Below, piece by piece: positions 25,945 to 32,853 of a stretch of 32,853 nucleotides of DNA. Origin of the DNA: Actinomycetota bacterium (GTDB lineage: Bacteria; Actinomycetota; Actinomycetes; Nanopelagicales; Nanopelagicaceae); NCBI GenBank assembly GCA_009702245.1, contig WLIL01000004.1, forward strand, positions 1 through 32,853, read 5' to 3'. The notes beneath the pieces were generated by a model that did no database searches, was not told where the DNA came from, and saw only the letters and a program-made list of their open reading frames with translations. Every line of letters starts with the position of its first letter. The stretch's first letter is position 1. A program made the position numbers and the translations under genes.

Positions 25945-27306
25945 CTATTCTGCACTTGAAATAAATACGTTCTTCACTTCTGTGAAGGCGTCCACTGCAT
26001 CGGGCCCTAACTCGCGACCCAAACCTGATTGCTTAAAGCCACCGAACGGAGTCCAGTAGCGCACCGATGAGTTGCTATTTACCGAAAGATTTCCGGTTTC
26101 AATTCCCCTCGAGACCCGAAGTGCGCGACCAGTATCGCGCGTCCAAATGGAACCGGAGAGGCCAAACTCTGTGTCATTTGCCTTAGCGATGGCATCTGCT
26201 TCATTGTCGAAAGGCATCACGGAAACTACTGGGCCGAAGATTTCTTCATTCCAGGCGCGATCTTTCGTGTTCTTTGGTGTGAGAACGGTGGGGGCCATCC
26301 AATATCCCTTGCCCTCTGGCTTTGATCCGGTGAAGGCCACATTCTCGCCGAGATACTCGGAAACGCTATCGAATTGCTTCTTCGAGATGAGTGGCCCCAT
26401 GTCGGCAGTTGAAAGTCGTGGATCCTCCACGCGGAATGCCTTCACGGCAGTTTCGAAGTGCGTCATGAATTTATCGAAGACGCTCTTTTCGACCAGGATG
26501 CGCGAACGGGCACAGCAATCTTGGCCGGCATTATCAAAGACCGCGCCTGGTGCAGATGCGGCGGCTTTCTCTACGTCAGCATCAGCGAAAATAACGTTGG
26601 CGCTCTTGCCGCCGAGCTCGAGAGTGACACGCTTTACTTGATCAGCGCAGCCACGCATGATGCCCTTACCCACTTCGGTCGAGCCAGTGAAAACAACTTT
26701 GCGCACTGACGGGTGGGTGACAAAGCGATTGCCCACCACGGAACCGCGCCCTGGCAGTACTTGGAAGACGTGTTCAGGGATGCCCGCTTCAAGTGCGAGT
26801 TCTCCCAACCGGACAGCCGAAAGTGGCGTGAGCTCTGCTGGTTTTAATACGACCGTGTTGCCAGCCGCTAGTGCGGGCGCAAAACCCCAACTAGCGATCG
26901 GCATCGGGAAGTTCCAGGGCACGATGACGCCGACCACACCTAGTGGTTCTTTGATGGTGAAGTCGATGCCGCCGGGAACTGGAATTTGTCGACCGAAGAG
27001 GCGCTCGGGCGCTGCGGAGTAGTAATTCAAGACGTTGGCGACGTTATCGGCTTCCCAGAGTGCATTGCCGAGAGTGTGTCCCGAGTTGGCAATTTCAATC
27101 TGTGCGAGTTCCTCGCGGTGTTCGCTGACTTTGGCGGCAAAAGCGCGGAGCATTTTAGCTCGGTCACCAGGTGCAACTTCGCGCCAAGTAGTGAATGCCT
27201 TCGCGCCGTGGGCGATGGCAGCATCCGTTTGTTCGAGATCTAATTGCCCGATAGTGGTGTGGAGTTCTTCAGTAGCAGGATTGATGACGTCATACGTGGC
27301 AGACAT
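25945..27306 (-). CDS. Aldehyde dehydrogenase, NAD(P)-dependent (amine-pathway type)
   Basis: 453 residues, ALDH superfamily. VVLKPAELTPLSA, FTGSTEVGKGI, catalytic Glu230 (ELGGKSANVIFADADV) and catalytic Cys264 (GQDCCARSR) are all present, with EIFGPVVSVMPF downstream. It oxidises an aldehyde to the acid. Next to a glutamine synthetase-like ligase, the likely substrate is a gamma-glutamyl or free aminoaldehyde, as for PuuC, but that is inference. The ATG overlaps the ligase stop by one base (TAATG). The N-terminus is short compared with ~490-residue ALDHs but the core is complete. Confidence 0.92.
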   Translation of the reverse strand: MSATYDVINPATEELHTTIGQLDLEQTDAAIAHGAKAFTTWREVAPGDRAKMLRAFAAKVSEHREELAQIEIANSGHTLGNALWEADNVANVLNYYSAAPERLFGRQIPVPGGIDFTIKEPLGVVGVIVPWNFPMPIASWGFAPALAAGNTVVLKPAELTPLSAVRLGELALEAGIPEHVFQVLPGRGSVVGNRFVTHPSVRKVVFTGSTEVGKGIMRGCADQVKRVTLELGGKSANVIFADADVEKAAASAPGAVFDNAGQDCCARSRILVEKSVFDKFMTHFETAVKAFRVEDPRLSTADMGPLISKKQFDSVSEYLGENVAFTGSKPEGKGYWMAPTVLTPKNTKDRAWNEEIFGPVVSVMPFDNEADAIAKANDTEFGLSGSIWTRDTGRALRVSRGIETGNLSVNSNSSVRYWTPFGGFKQSGLGRELGPDAVDAFTEVKNVFISSAE

Positions 27307-28661
27307 TAGAACCTTTCGAAGTTACGGACGCGCTCCCAGTCGGTGATGGCTTTGCCAAAGGCTGCCAACTCCACCTGGGCCATGTTGGTGTAGTGATCTT
27401 GTACATCTTTGCCGAAAGTTTCGGCAATCCACGAGCTTTCGCTCCAGAGCGTAAGTGCTTGGGTCATATTTGATGGCACTCGAGGTGAGTCAGATTCATA
27501 GGCATTGCCAGTAAAGACTGGCTCCAGTTTCATTTTCTTCTCGATGCCATCAATGCCCGCGGCGATCATGCCGGCAACTGCGAGATAAGGATTTACATCC
27601 CCGCCAGGAACGCGGTTCTCTAAACGAAGTGAGGGGCCGTGGCCGACGAGGCGGAAGGCGCAGGTGCGGTTATCGCGTCCCCAACGGATTGAGGTCGGCG
27701 CAAAGGAACCTGGAACATAGCGCTTATACGAGTTGATGTTGGGTGCGTAAAGAAGCGTGAGTTCCTTCATATGGGCGATCTGGCCGGCGATAAAGGCCTC
27801 ACCGAGAGTGCTCATGCCTTCAACTCCATCGCCCGCCATCACATAACTGTCGTCAAGGCCACGGAAAGAGAGATGGATGTGGCAGGAGTTGCCTTCGCGC
27901 TCGTTGAACTTCGCCATGAAGGTGAGTGATTTACCTTGTTGGGCGGCAATATCTTTGGAGCCCATTTTGTAGATCACATGGTTATCGCACGTGCCTAATG
28001 CGTCGCGATATTTGAAAGCGATTTCGTGTTGACCTAAGTTGCACTCACCCTTAGCGGATTCGACCACCATGCCAGCTTCGTACATGGCATTGCGAATTTC
28101 ACGCACGAGTGGTTCCACGCGGGAGGATCCAAGGACCGAGTAGTCGACGTTGTACTGGTTTCCGGGGTTGAGGTCCTTGTATCCCTTATTCCAGGCCTCT
28201 TCAAAAGAATCTTCAAAGATGATGAATTCCAATTCTGTGCCAACGAGGGCTTGCATGCCGAGTGCATTGAGACGCTCGATTTGCTTGCGCAGGATTTGAC
28301 GAGGTGATGCGGTGACGGGGGAGTGATCAAGTTTCAATACGTCTGCAAGCACGATGACAGTCTTTTCACGCCACGGCATAATGCGCATCGTGTCGAGATC
28401 GGGTTGCATGGCGAAGTCGCCGTAACCGCTCTCCCAAGAAGACATCTCGTACCCATCAACGGTATTCATATCTACATCCACGGCCATTAGGTAATTGCAA
28501 CCTTCTGCTCCGTGTGTGAGGCACTCGTCGACGAAAAATTGCGCGTGAATGAATTTCCCTTGAAGGCGCCCCTGCATATCGGTGATCGCCAGAATCACGG
28601 TGTCGATTTCATTATTGGAGACGGCTTTACGAAGTGCATCAGCGGTCAGTGGCGCGTTCAT
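27306..28661 (-). CDS. Glutamine synthetase-family ligase (GlnA3/PuuA-like gamma-glutamyl-amine synthetase candidate)
   Basis: 451 residues. The GS fold is complete: an N-terminal beta-grasp with MAVDVDMNTVDGYEMSSWESGYGDFAM, then the catalytic domain with GTELEFIIFE (metal Glu), AKGECNLGQHEIAFKY, NSCHIHLSF (ATP/metal His), GRDNRTCAFRLVG and RLENRVPGGDVNPYLAVAGMIAAGIDGI. The NRVPGGDVNPYL form and the lack of a Tyr adenylylation loop of GlnA1 type place it with GlnA3/PuuA-like enzymes. These ligate glutamate to amines or polyamines and are not housekeeping ammonia-assimilating enzymes. Its operon with an ALDH and an SDR fits amine catabolism. No PuuB oxidase or PuuD hydrolase is visible. GGGGGA precedes the ATG. 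Confidence 0.9.
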   Translation of the reverse strand: MNAPLTADALRKAVSNNEIDTVILAITDMQGRLQGKFIHAQFFVDECLTHGAEGCNYLMAVDVDMNTVDGYEMSSWESGYGDFAMQPDLDTMRIMPWREKTVIVLADVLKLDHSPVTASPRQILRKQIERLNALGMQALVGTELEFIIFEDSFEEAWNKGYKDLNPGNQYNVDYSVLGSSRVEPLVREIRNAMYEAGMVVESAKGECNLGQHEIAFKYRDALGTCDNHVIYKMGSKDIAAQQGKSLTFMAKFNEREGNSCHIHLSFRGLDDSYVMAGDGVEGMSTLGEAFIAGQIAHMKELTLLYAPNINSYKRYVPGSFAPTSIRWGRDNRTCAFRLVGHGPSLRLENRVPGGDVNPYLAVAGMIAAGIDGIEKKMKLEPVFTGNAYESDSPRVPSNMTQALTLWSESSWIAETFGKDVQDHYTNMAQVELAAFGKAITDWERVRNFERF

Positions 28662-28764
28662 CAGTCCCCCAGGATGTGTCCGGTATGTCCGGATCTAGGT
28701 ATGTTCTTAGCCTACGTGGTGTTATCAGCCCTCACAAGGCGACCTCTTCTGTAAGGATAGGGCA

Positions 28765-29010
28765 ATGGCTACCTATCAACTCCGCCTCGCACTGCCCGAC
28801 CGTCCCGGCTCCCTCGGCATGGTCGCTTCGGCCATCGGATTCGCCGGGTGCAATATCCGCAGCCTTGCGGTGGTCGAGAACTCAGATGGCCGAGCGCTCG
28901 ATGACTTTGTAGTCAACATCCCAGGTAGCGACCCTGGCGACCTGATTACCGTCTTGAGTGATATTTCTGGCGTAGAGATTCTTAGTGCTTTCCCCGTTGA
29001 GGGTGAGTAG
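28765..29010 (+). CDS. Small ACT-domain protein
   Basis: 81 residues forming a single ACT domain (beta-alpha-beta-beta-alpha-beta): YQLRLALPDRPGSLGMVASAIGFAGCNIRSLAVVE, with the usual Asp-Arg-Pro-Gly-Ser-Leu ligand-loop pattern, then a second half ending VEILSAFPVEGE. ACT domains bind amino acids and regulate metabolic enzymes. As a stand-alone unit it could sense an amino acid. It is divergent from the glutamine synthetase-like operon (103-bp shared upstream region) and 28 bp before glpD, so the role may be in either. The start has AAGGA 8 nt upstream, and AAGGAT 6 nt upstream also resembles the leaderless spacing. Confidence 0.85.
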   Translation: MATYQLRLALPDRPGSLGMVASAIGFAGCNIRSLAVVENSDGRALDDFVVNIPGSDPGDLITVLSDISGVEILSAFPVEGE

Positions 29011-29038
29011 TTTCGTTCGTGGCGTGTGGGTGGGGTAA

Positions 29039-30682
29039 ATGAATTTTTATTCCCGCGAATCTGTTGTAGAGAAATTAGCTTCTGCAGAATTTGACGTACT
29101 CGTGATCGGCGGTGGCGTTACTGGGGTAGGTGCGGCTTTAGATGCAGCCACTCGGGGTCTAAGGGTCGCCCTCATCGAAGCAAATGATTTTGCATGCGGT
29201 ACTTCAAGTCGTTCTAGTAAATTAATCCACGGCGGTCTTCGTTATCTTGAGCAGTACGACTTTAAATTAGTTCGTGAGGCGCTCAAGGAACGTGAATTGA
29301 TGGTCGGGCATACTGCCCCGCACTTAGTCTCTCCGGTTTCATTTCTTTTCCCGTTACACGAGGGTCTGAAAGAGCGATGGTATGTGGGCGCGGGTCTCGC
29401 GCTCTATGACGCACTACGTGGCAAGGAGCGGATTCTTCCGGCGCACCGACACATTTCCCCTCGAAAAATGCGCGAAGTTGCGCCTGCTTTGCGGAGCGAC
29501 ATTCTTAAAGGTGGCATTCTCTACTACGACGCTCAAGTTGATGACGCGAGGCACACCGTCACGATTGCTCGCACTGCAGAACGTTACGGGGCTTTGATTG
29601 CCAATCAAGTGGAAGCGATCGCATTGATACGAGAAGGCGGCCGCGTCGTTGGGGTCAAAGTCTGTGATCGAGAAAGTGGCCAGGAGTTTGAAATCAAGAG
29701 CGCTACGACAGTGCTCGCAGCGGGAATCTGGAATAGCAAGATCCAAGAAGCCGCTGGGGTTAATCATGGCTACGACATCGCGATGAGTAAGGGAGTGCAC
29801 ATCGTGCTCCCCAAGAGCGCCATCTCCTTAAAAACCGGTGTGATTCTCAAAACTGCACTGAGCGTGCTCTTCGTGATCCCGTGGAAAGAGTTTTGGATTG
29901 TCGGCACCACCGATACGCCGTGGATCGGAAGTAAGGAGGAGCCGCTCGCAAACCGCGCAGATATTGATTACATCATCGAGCAGGCGAATCAAGTTCTTCG
30001 TCATCCGCTTAGACATACTGACGTTATTTCTGTTTACGCCGGAATCCGGCCGTTAGTTGCACCTACGGAGGCGAGTAGCACAACGAAAATTTCACGAGAA
30101 CATGTAGTGGATCACCCACTTGAAGGATTGATCAGTGTGGCTGGTGGAAAGTACACGACTTATCGCATCATGGCGCGAGACGCTATCGACGCAGCTGCAA
30201 GTGACTTGTTGAGGATCGTCCCTGAATCGTGTACAGAGGAGATTGCTCTACTTGGAGCAGACGGATACTCGGCTCTACTTAATAGGGTGGAGGCATTGGC
30301 GGTGGCCAATTCTCTCTCACGTGAAGTAATCACACATCTACTTTCGCGCTATGGCTCAATCTTTGAGGAAGTTCTAGAGCCAGCAAAACTCGATGCATCA
30401 CTTCTTGAACAGATTGATCCGAACTTGCCCTACCTTCGAGCAGAGATTCATTATGCGGTGACACACGAAAAAGCCCTCCACGTGAGCGATGTGTTGATGC
30501 GGCGCACCCGCATTGCACTTGAAGTGAGTGATCGCGGTGTGGCTGCAGCCCGCGTCGTGGCTCAAGTGATGGCCCCGATCCTGGGCTGGGAGAGCGCTAG
30601 ATCTGATCGAGAGATTTCTGAGTATGACGCTTTGGTGGCCAGGGAGTTCGACTCTGAGACCTTGATCGTCGGAGCTGCCTAA
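29039..30682 (+). CDS. glpD: Glycerol-3-phosphate dehydrogenase (FAD, aerobic type)
   Basis: 547 residues. It oxidises glycerol-3-phosphate to dihydroxyacetone phosphate and passes electrons to quinone at the membrane. The FAD-binding GGGVTGVGAALDAATRG starts at residue 24, followed by CGTSSRSSKLIHGGLRYLEQYDFKLVREAL, the family hallmark. Further motifs are GGILYYDAQVDDARHT, WIVGTTDTPW and VYAGIRPLV, with GGKYTTYRIMARDA near residue 370. Residues ~400-530 form the helical C-terminal DAO_C cap. Glycerol kinase and glycerol facilitator genes are not adjacent. GGGTGGGG precedes the ATG. Confidence 0.96.
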   Translation: MNFYSRESVVEKLASAEFDVLVIGGGVTGVGAALDAATRGLRVALIEANDFACGTSSRSSKLIHGGLRYLEQYDFKLVREALKERELMVGHTAPHLVSPVSFLFPLHEGLKERWYVGAGLALYDALRGKERILPAHRHISPRKMREVAPALRSDILKGGILYYDAQVDDARHTVTIARTAERYGALIANQVEAIALIREGGRVVGVKVCDRESGQEFEIKSATTVLAAGIWNSKIQEAAGVNHGYDIAMSKGVHIVLPKSAISLKTGVILKTALSVLFVIPWKEFWIVGTTDTPWIGSKEEPLANRADIDYIIEQANQVLRHPLRHTDVISVYAGIRPLVAPTEASSTTKISREHVVDHPLEGLISVAGGKYTTYRIMARDAIDAAASDLLRIVPESCTEEIALLGADGYSALLNRVEALAVANSLSREVITHLLSRYGSIFEEVLEPAKLDASLLEQIDPNLPYLRAEIHYAVTHEKALHVSDVLMRRTRIALEVSDRGVAAARVVAQVMAPILGWESARSDREISEYDALVAREFDSETLIVGAA

Positions 30683-30780
30683 GCGGTAATTTCTGGCGAT
30701 AGGCGCATCGAATTCGGGCGTGCTCGCCGAGGGAGCAAGGGCGCGTTTAATTTGTGCGAGCGGATGCTGAACTCTCCGCC

Positions 30781-30792
30781 TAAAGTAAGGGA
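30781..30792 (+). promoter_or_regulatory. Leaderless-type -10 element of the CAP-domain gene
   Basis: TAAAGT (30781-30786), 6 nt, ATG at 30793. The 110-bp gap after glpD also holds a 5-bp TGCTC/GAGCA hairpin without a T-run. Confidence 0.5.
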
Positions 30793-32322
30793 ATGCGAAA
30801 TCGCACCCTCCCAGGGGCTCTCCTGCTAGCCATGCTGGGTAGCCTCGTTTCGCTCACCGGAAGTAATGCTGCGGTTAAAGCCGAGAGCCCTCTTCCTGGA
30901 CTCACTGCGGGCTGGTTTGAAACCATGAATTGGTACCGGACCGCTTCTGGAGTGAAGCCGGTCACCAAGGATGTCTCCCTCTCTAAGGCGCTCGACGCCC
31001 ATCTGGATTACTTGATTAACACCGACAAGGTGCTTCGAGTGGGTGGATTCTCAAGTCCACACACTGAGAATCCCGCCAGCCCTCATTACACAACGGAAGG
31101 TGAAGGCGCCGGGAAAGCGAGCAATATTATTTCCGATGCACGGGCCGAGGAGAGTGAGGCCGGCGCGATGGACGCGTGGATGACCGCACCTTTTCATGCA
31201 ATTGGAATATTGCGTGAGGGACTAAAGAGCAGCGCGTTGGCGACAGCTAAGGCCGACACGGGACGTACTTTTTGGGGTCTCAATGTTGTTGCTGGTTTAA
31301 CACCAGGCGCGACACGTACTAAGAACATTTTCTTTCCCGGTGACGGCTCTACGGTGCGCCTCTCTCGTTTCGCAGGTGAGTCTCCTGAACCACGAGAAGG
31401 TTGCCCTGGGGATTATAAAAATTACACAGGGCTGCCTATATTCGCATCGCTGCTTAAAGATCCAACGAAAGATGTCTCGGTAGAGCTCACTGGCGTGAAG
31501 GGTGAATTGATCCCAGAGGACGATCTCTGTGTGCAAACGCAGTACACATTCAAATCAACTGATGCGGTGATGGGTCCCGCGGGTGCGAAATCATTTACGG
31601 GCGAGAACTTGGTCATCATCATTCCAAGGGATCCTCTTGTGAGAGGAACTTATAAGGTAAAAATAAAGCAGGGCGGAGTGCCAGATATAGGTTGGAGTTT
31701 TGGCGTGGAGCCAGCGCCAGTGGAAGGCATCGCCAGCGGCATTCCTGAGCAGAAGTTCCCCGTGCGCAGAGCGCTGCAGTGGTCGCTCGGTAGTGCGGTA
31801 AGCGACTATTCACTCACCTCTCAGCGGGTGCGAATATGGGATTGCCCGGAGAATAAATGCACCACCAAGACGGTTATTTATGATCGCACATTACCGACTG
31901 CGCAAAAGTCTATTGATATTTCTACTTTTAAAGATGCGTTTTATTTTGTTTGTATTGAACCCATCAACGCAAGTGGAGTGGGTAAATGTACTTATCAAAT
32001 AATTCGAGTGGTGAACTCCTGTGATACCACGACTTGTTTTGTCGGGAGCACATGGGGCGGCCCAGAATCAAGGTGCTGGCAAACTTCTAGCACGGGGATA
32101 CTCGAAGAGTTGCGCGGAAAGAGCTGGGTAAAAGTTGCTCAGACGAACGCACTCAAAGGCAAATGCACAAATCCAAAATACCCCTACTCCTATGTAGCTA
32201 AATATCCAGTCAAATCTGTGGGTGAAAAAACTTTTAGATGGCGGATCCTCGCTAATGGCAAAGTCTTAGGTTTAACGTTGCCGCCAGATACGGCGCAATT
32301 CCTCCCCAAATCGGGAGTTTAG
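30793..32322 (+). CDS. Secreted CAP (SCP/PR-1-like) domain protein
   Basis: 509 residues. Signal peptide ~1-29 (MRNRTLPGALL, hydrophobic core, NAAVKA). The CAP domain (~35-175) begins with NWYRTASGVKPVTKDVSLSKALDAHLDYL, then SSPHTENPASPHYTTEGE (HTEN-type His-Glu site), MDAWMTAPFHAIGILR and FWGLNVVAGL, as in bacterial SCP-like extracellular proteins. Residues ~180-340 include an Ig-like strand pattern. The last ~170 residues contain about eight Cys (for example DCPENKC, SCDTTTC), probably disulfide-bonded. CAP proteins are secreted and of varied function in lipid binding, adhesion or protease-like roles, so no function can be assigned here. The 9-bp near-repeat GGGAGTTTA/GGGAGTTAT covers its stop codon. 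Confidence 0.85.
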   Translation: MRNRTLPGALLLAMLGSLVSLTGSNAAVKAESPLPGLTAGWFETMNWYRTASGVKPVTKDVSLSKALDAHLDYLINTDKVLRVGGFSSPHTENPASPHYTTEGEGAGKASNIISDARAEESEAGAMDAWMTAPFHAIGILREGLKSSALATAKADTGRTFWGLNVVAGLTPGATRTKNIFFPGDGSTVRLSRFAGESPEPREGCPGDYKNYTGLPIFASLLKDPTKDVSVELTGVKGELIPEDDLCVQTQYTFKSTDAVMGPAGAKSFTGENLVIIIPRDPLVRGTYKVKIKQGGVPDIGWSFGVEPAPVEGIASGIPEQKFPVRRALQWSLGSAVSDYSLTSQRVRIWDCPENKCTTKTVIYDRTLPTAQKSIDISTFKDAFYFVCIEPINASGVGKCTYQIIRVVNSCDTTTCFVGSTWGGPESRCWQTSSTGILEELRGKSWVKVAQTNALKGKCTNPKYPYSYVAKYPVKSVGEKTFRWRILANGKVLGLTLPPDTAQFLPKSGV

Positions 32323-32330
32323 GGAGTTAT
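32313..32330 (+). repeat. 9-bp tandem near-duplication spanning a stop codon
   Basis: Units 32313-32321 and 32322-32330 share seven of nine bases, and the TAG stop sits at the junction. It is small enough to be chance alone, and is listed because it repeats the pattern of the larger stop-codon arrays. Confidence 0.4.
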
Positions 32331-32356
32331 TCGCCAGACTCTTCTGGTGAATTTCC
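32329..32356 (+). terminator. Probable weak terminator after the CAP gene
   Basis: ATTCGCCAG (32329-32337) pairs with CTGGTGAAT (32344-32352), with one G-U and a 6-nt loop, followed only by TTCC. Confidence 0.5.
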
Positions 32357-32459
32357 TGGGGATAGCAGTTTTCGGCGATGCGCGTGGTGACGGATTTGAG
32401 TACCGGGGCTATATTACTTCAGATAGATTGGACAAATCGCTCATTAAGGCAGGTCAGCC

Positions 32460-32853
<394 letters not shown>

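Overview
The window is a gene-dense chromosomal segment of an actinobacterium (Actinomycetota). The main evidence is the order clpS - DUF2017 - Mec-type JAMM peptidase - CysO - CysM - murI - rph - rdgB, which matches the Mycobacterium tuberculosis Rv1331-Rv1341 neighbourhood. A DUF222/HNH protein, a DUF3039 protein and many leaderless-type starts (a TANNNT hexamer 6 nt before ATG or GTG) agree. Base composition is moderate for the phylum and intergenic gaps are short, which would suit a small-genome aquatic actinobacterium, but I cannot place it further from sequence alone.

Layout. 1-530: 3' end of a probable TetR-type regulator, then a 40-bp tandem repeat at the 3' end of a minus-strand YqhA/UPF0114 membrane protein (532-1101). 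1272-1643: a tmRNA gene (ssrA) with a readable ANKTATDFALAA tag and a strong terminator. 1834-4555: two tandem paralogous FAD monooxygenases, each ending in its own tandem repeat. 4829-6052: MFS transporter, convergent with a DUF222/HNH protein (6057-7526). 7688-11513 (minus): three-subunit proton-translocating transhydrogenase (pntAA-pntAB-pntB) followed by a coupled pirin. 11605-15883 (minus): argF, an unusual secreted-hydrolase/ABC-ATPase fusion, and its ABC permease. 15996-18179: DUF3039 protein and a secreted GH18 glycosidase-like protein. 18187-22820: the clpS-to-rdgB block, with protein-carrier cysteine synthesis (Mec, CysO, CysM), glutamate racemase, RNase PH and XTP/dITP pyrophosphatase. 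Then tRNA-Leu(UAG), a Cpn10-like protein, a four-helix membrane protein and a quinone oxidoreductase-like MDR enzyme. 25171-28661 (minus): a glutamine synthetase-like ligase, an aldehyde dehydrogenase and an SDR that look like an amine or polyamine catabolic operon. Divergent from it are an ACT-domain protein and glpD. The right end has two secreted proteins: a CAP-domain protein and the start of a Cys/Pro-rich protein with a Ser-Gly repeat, cut by the window edge.

Three themes stand out. First, several unrelated genes carry private tandem repeats whose unit includes or abuts the stop codon. Second, at least ten genes have a TANNNT hexamer exactly 6 nt before the start codon, which also settles several starts. 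Third, the argF-linked hydrolase-ABC fusion combines an extracytoplasmic S15-like hydrolase, one membrane helix and a cytoplasmic ABC ATPase in one chain, with its permease next to it.
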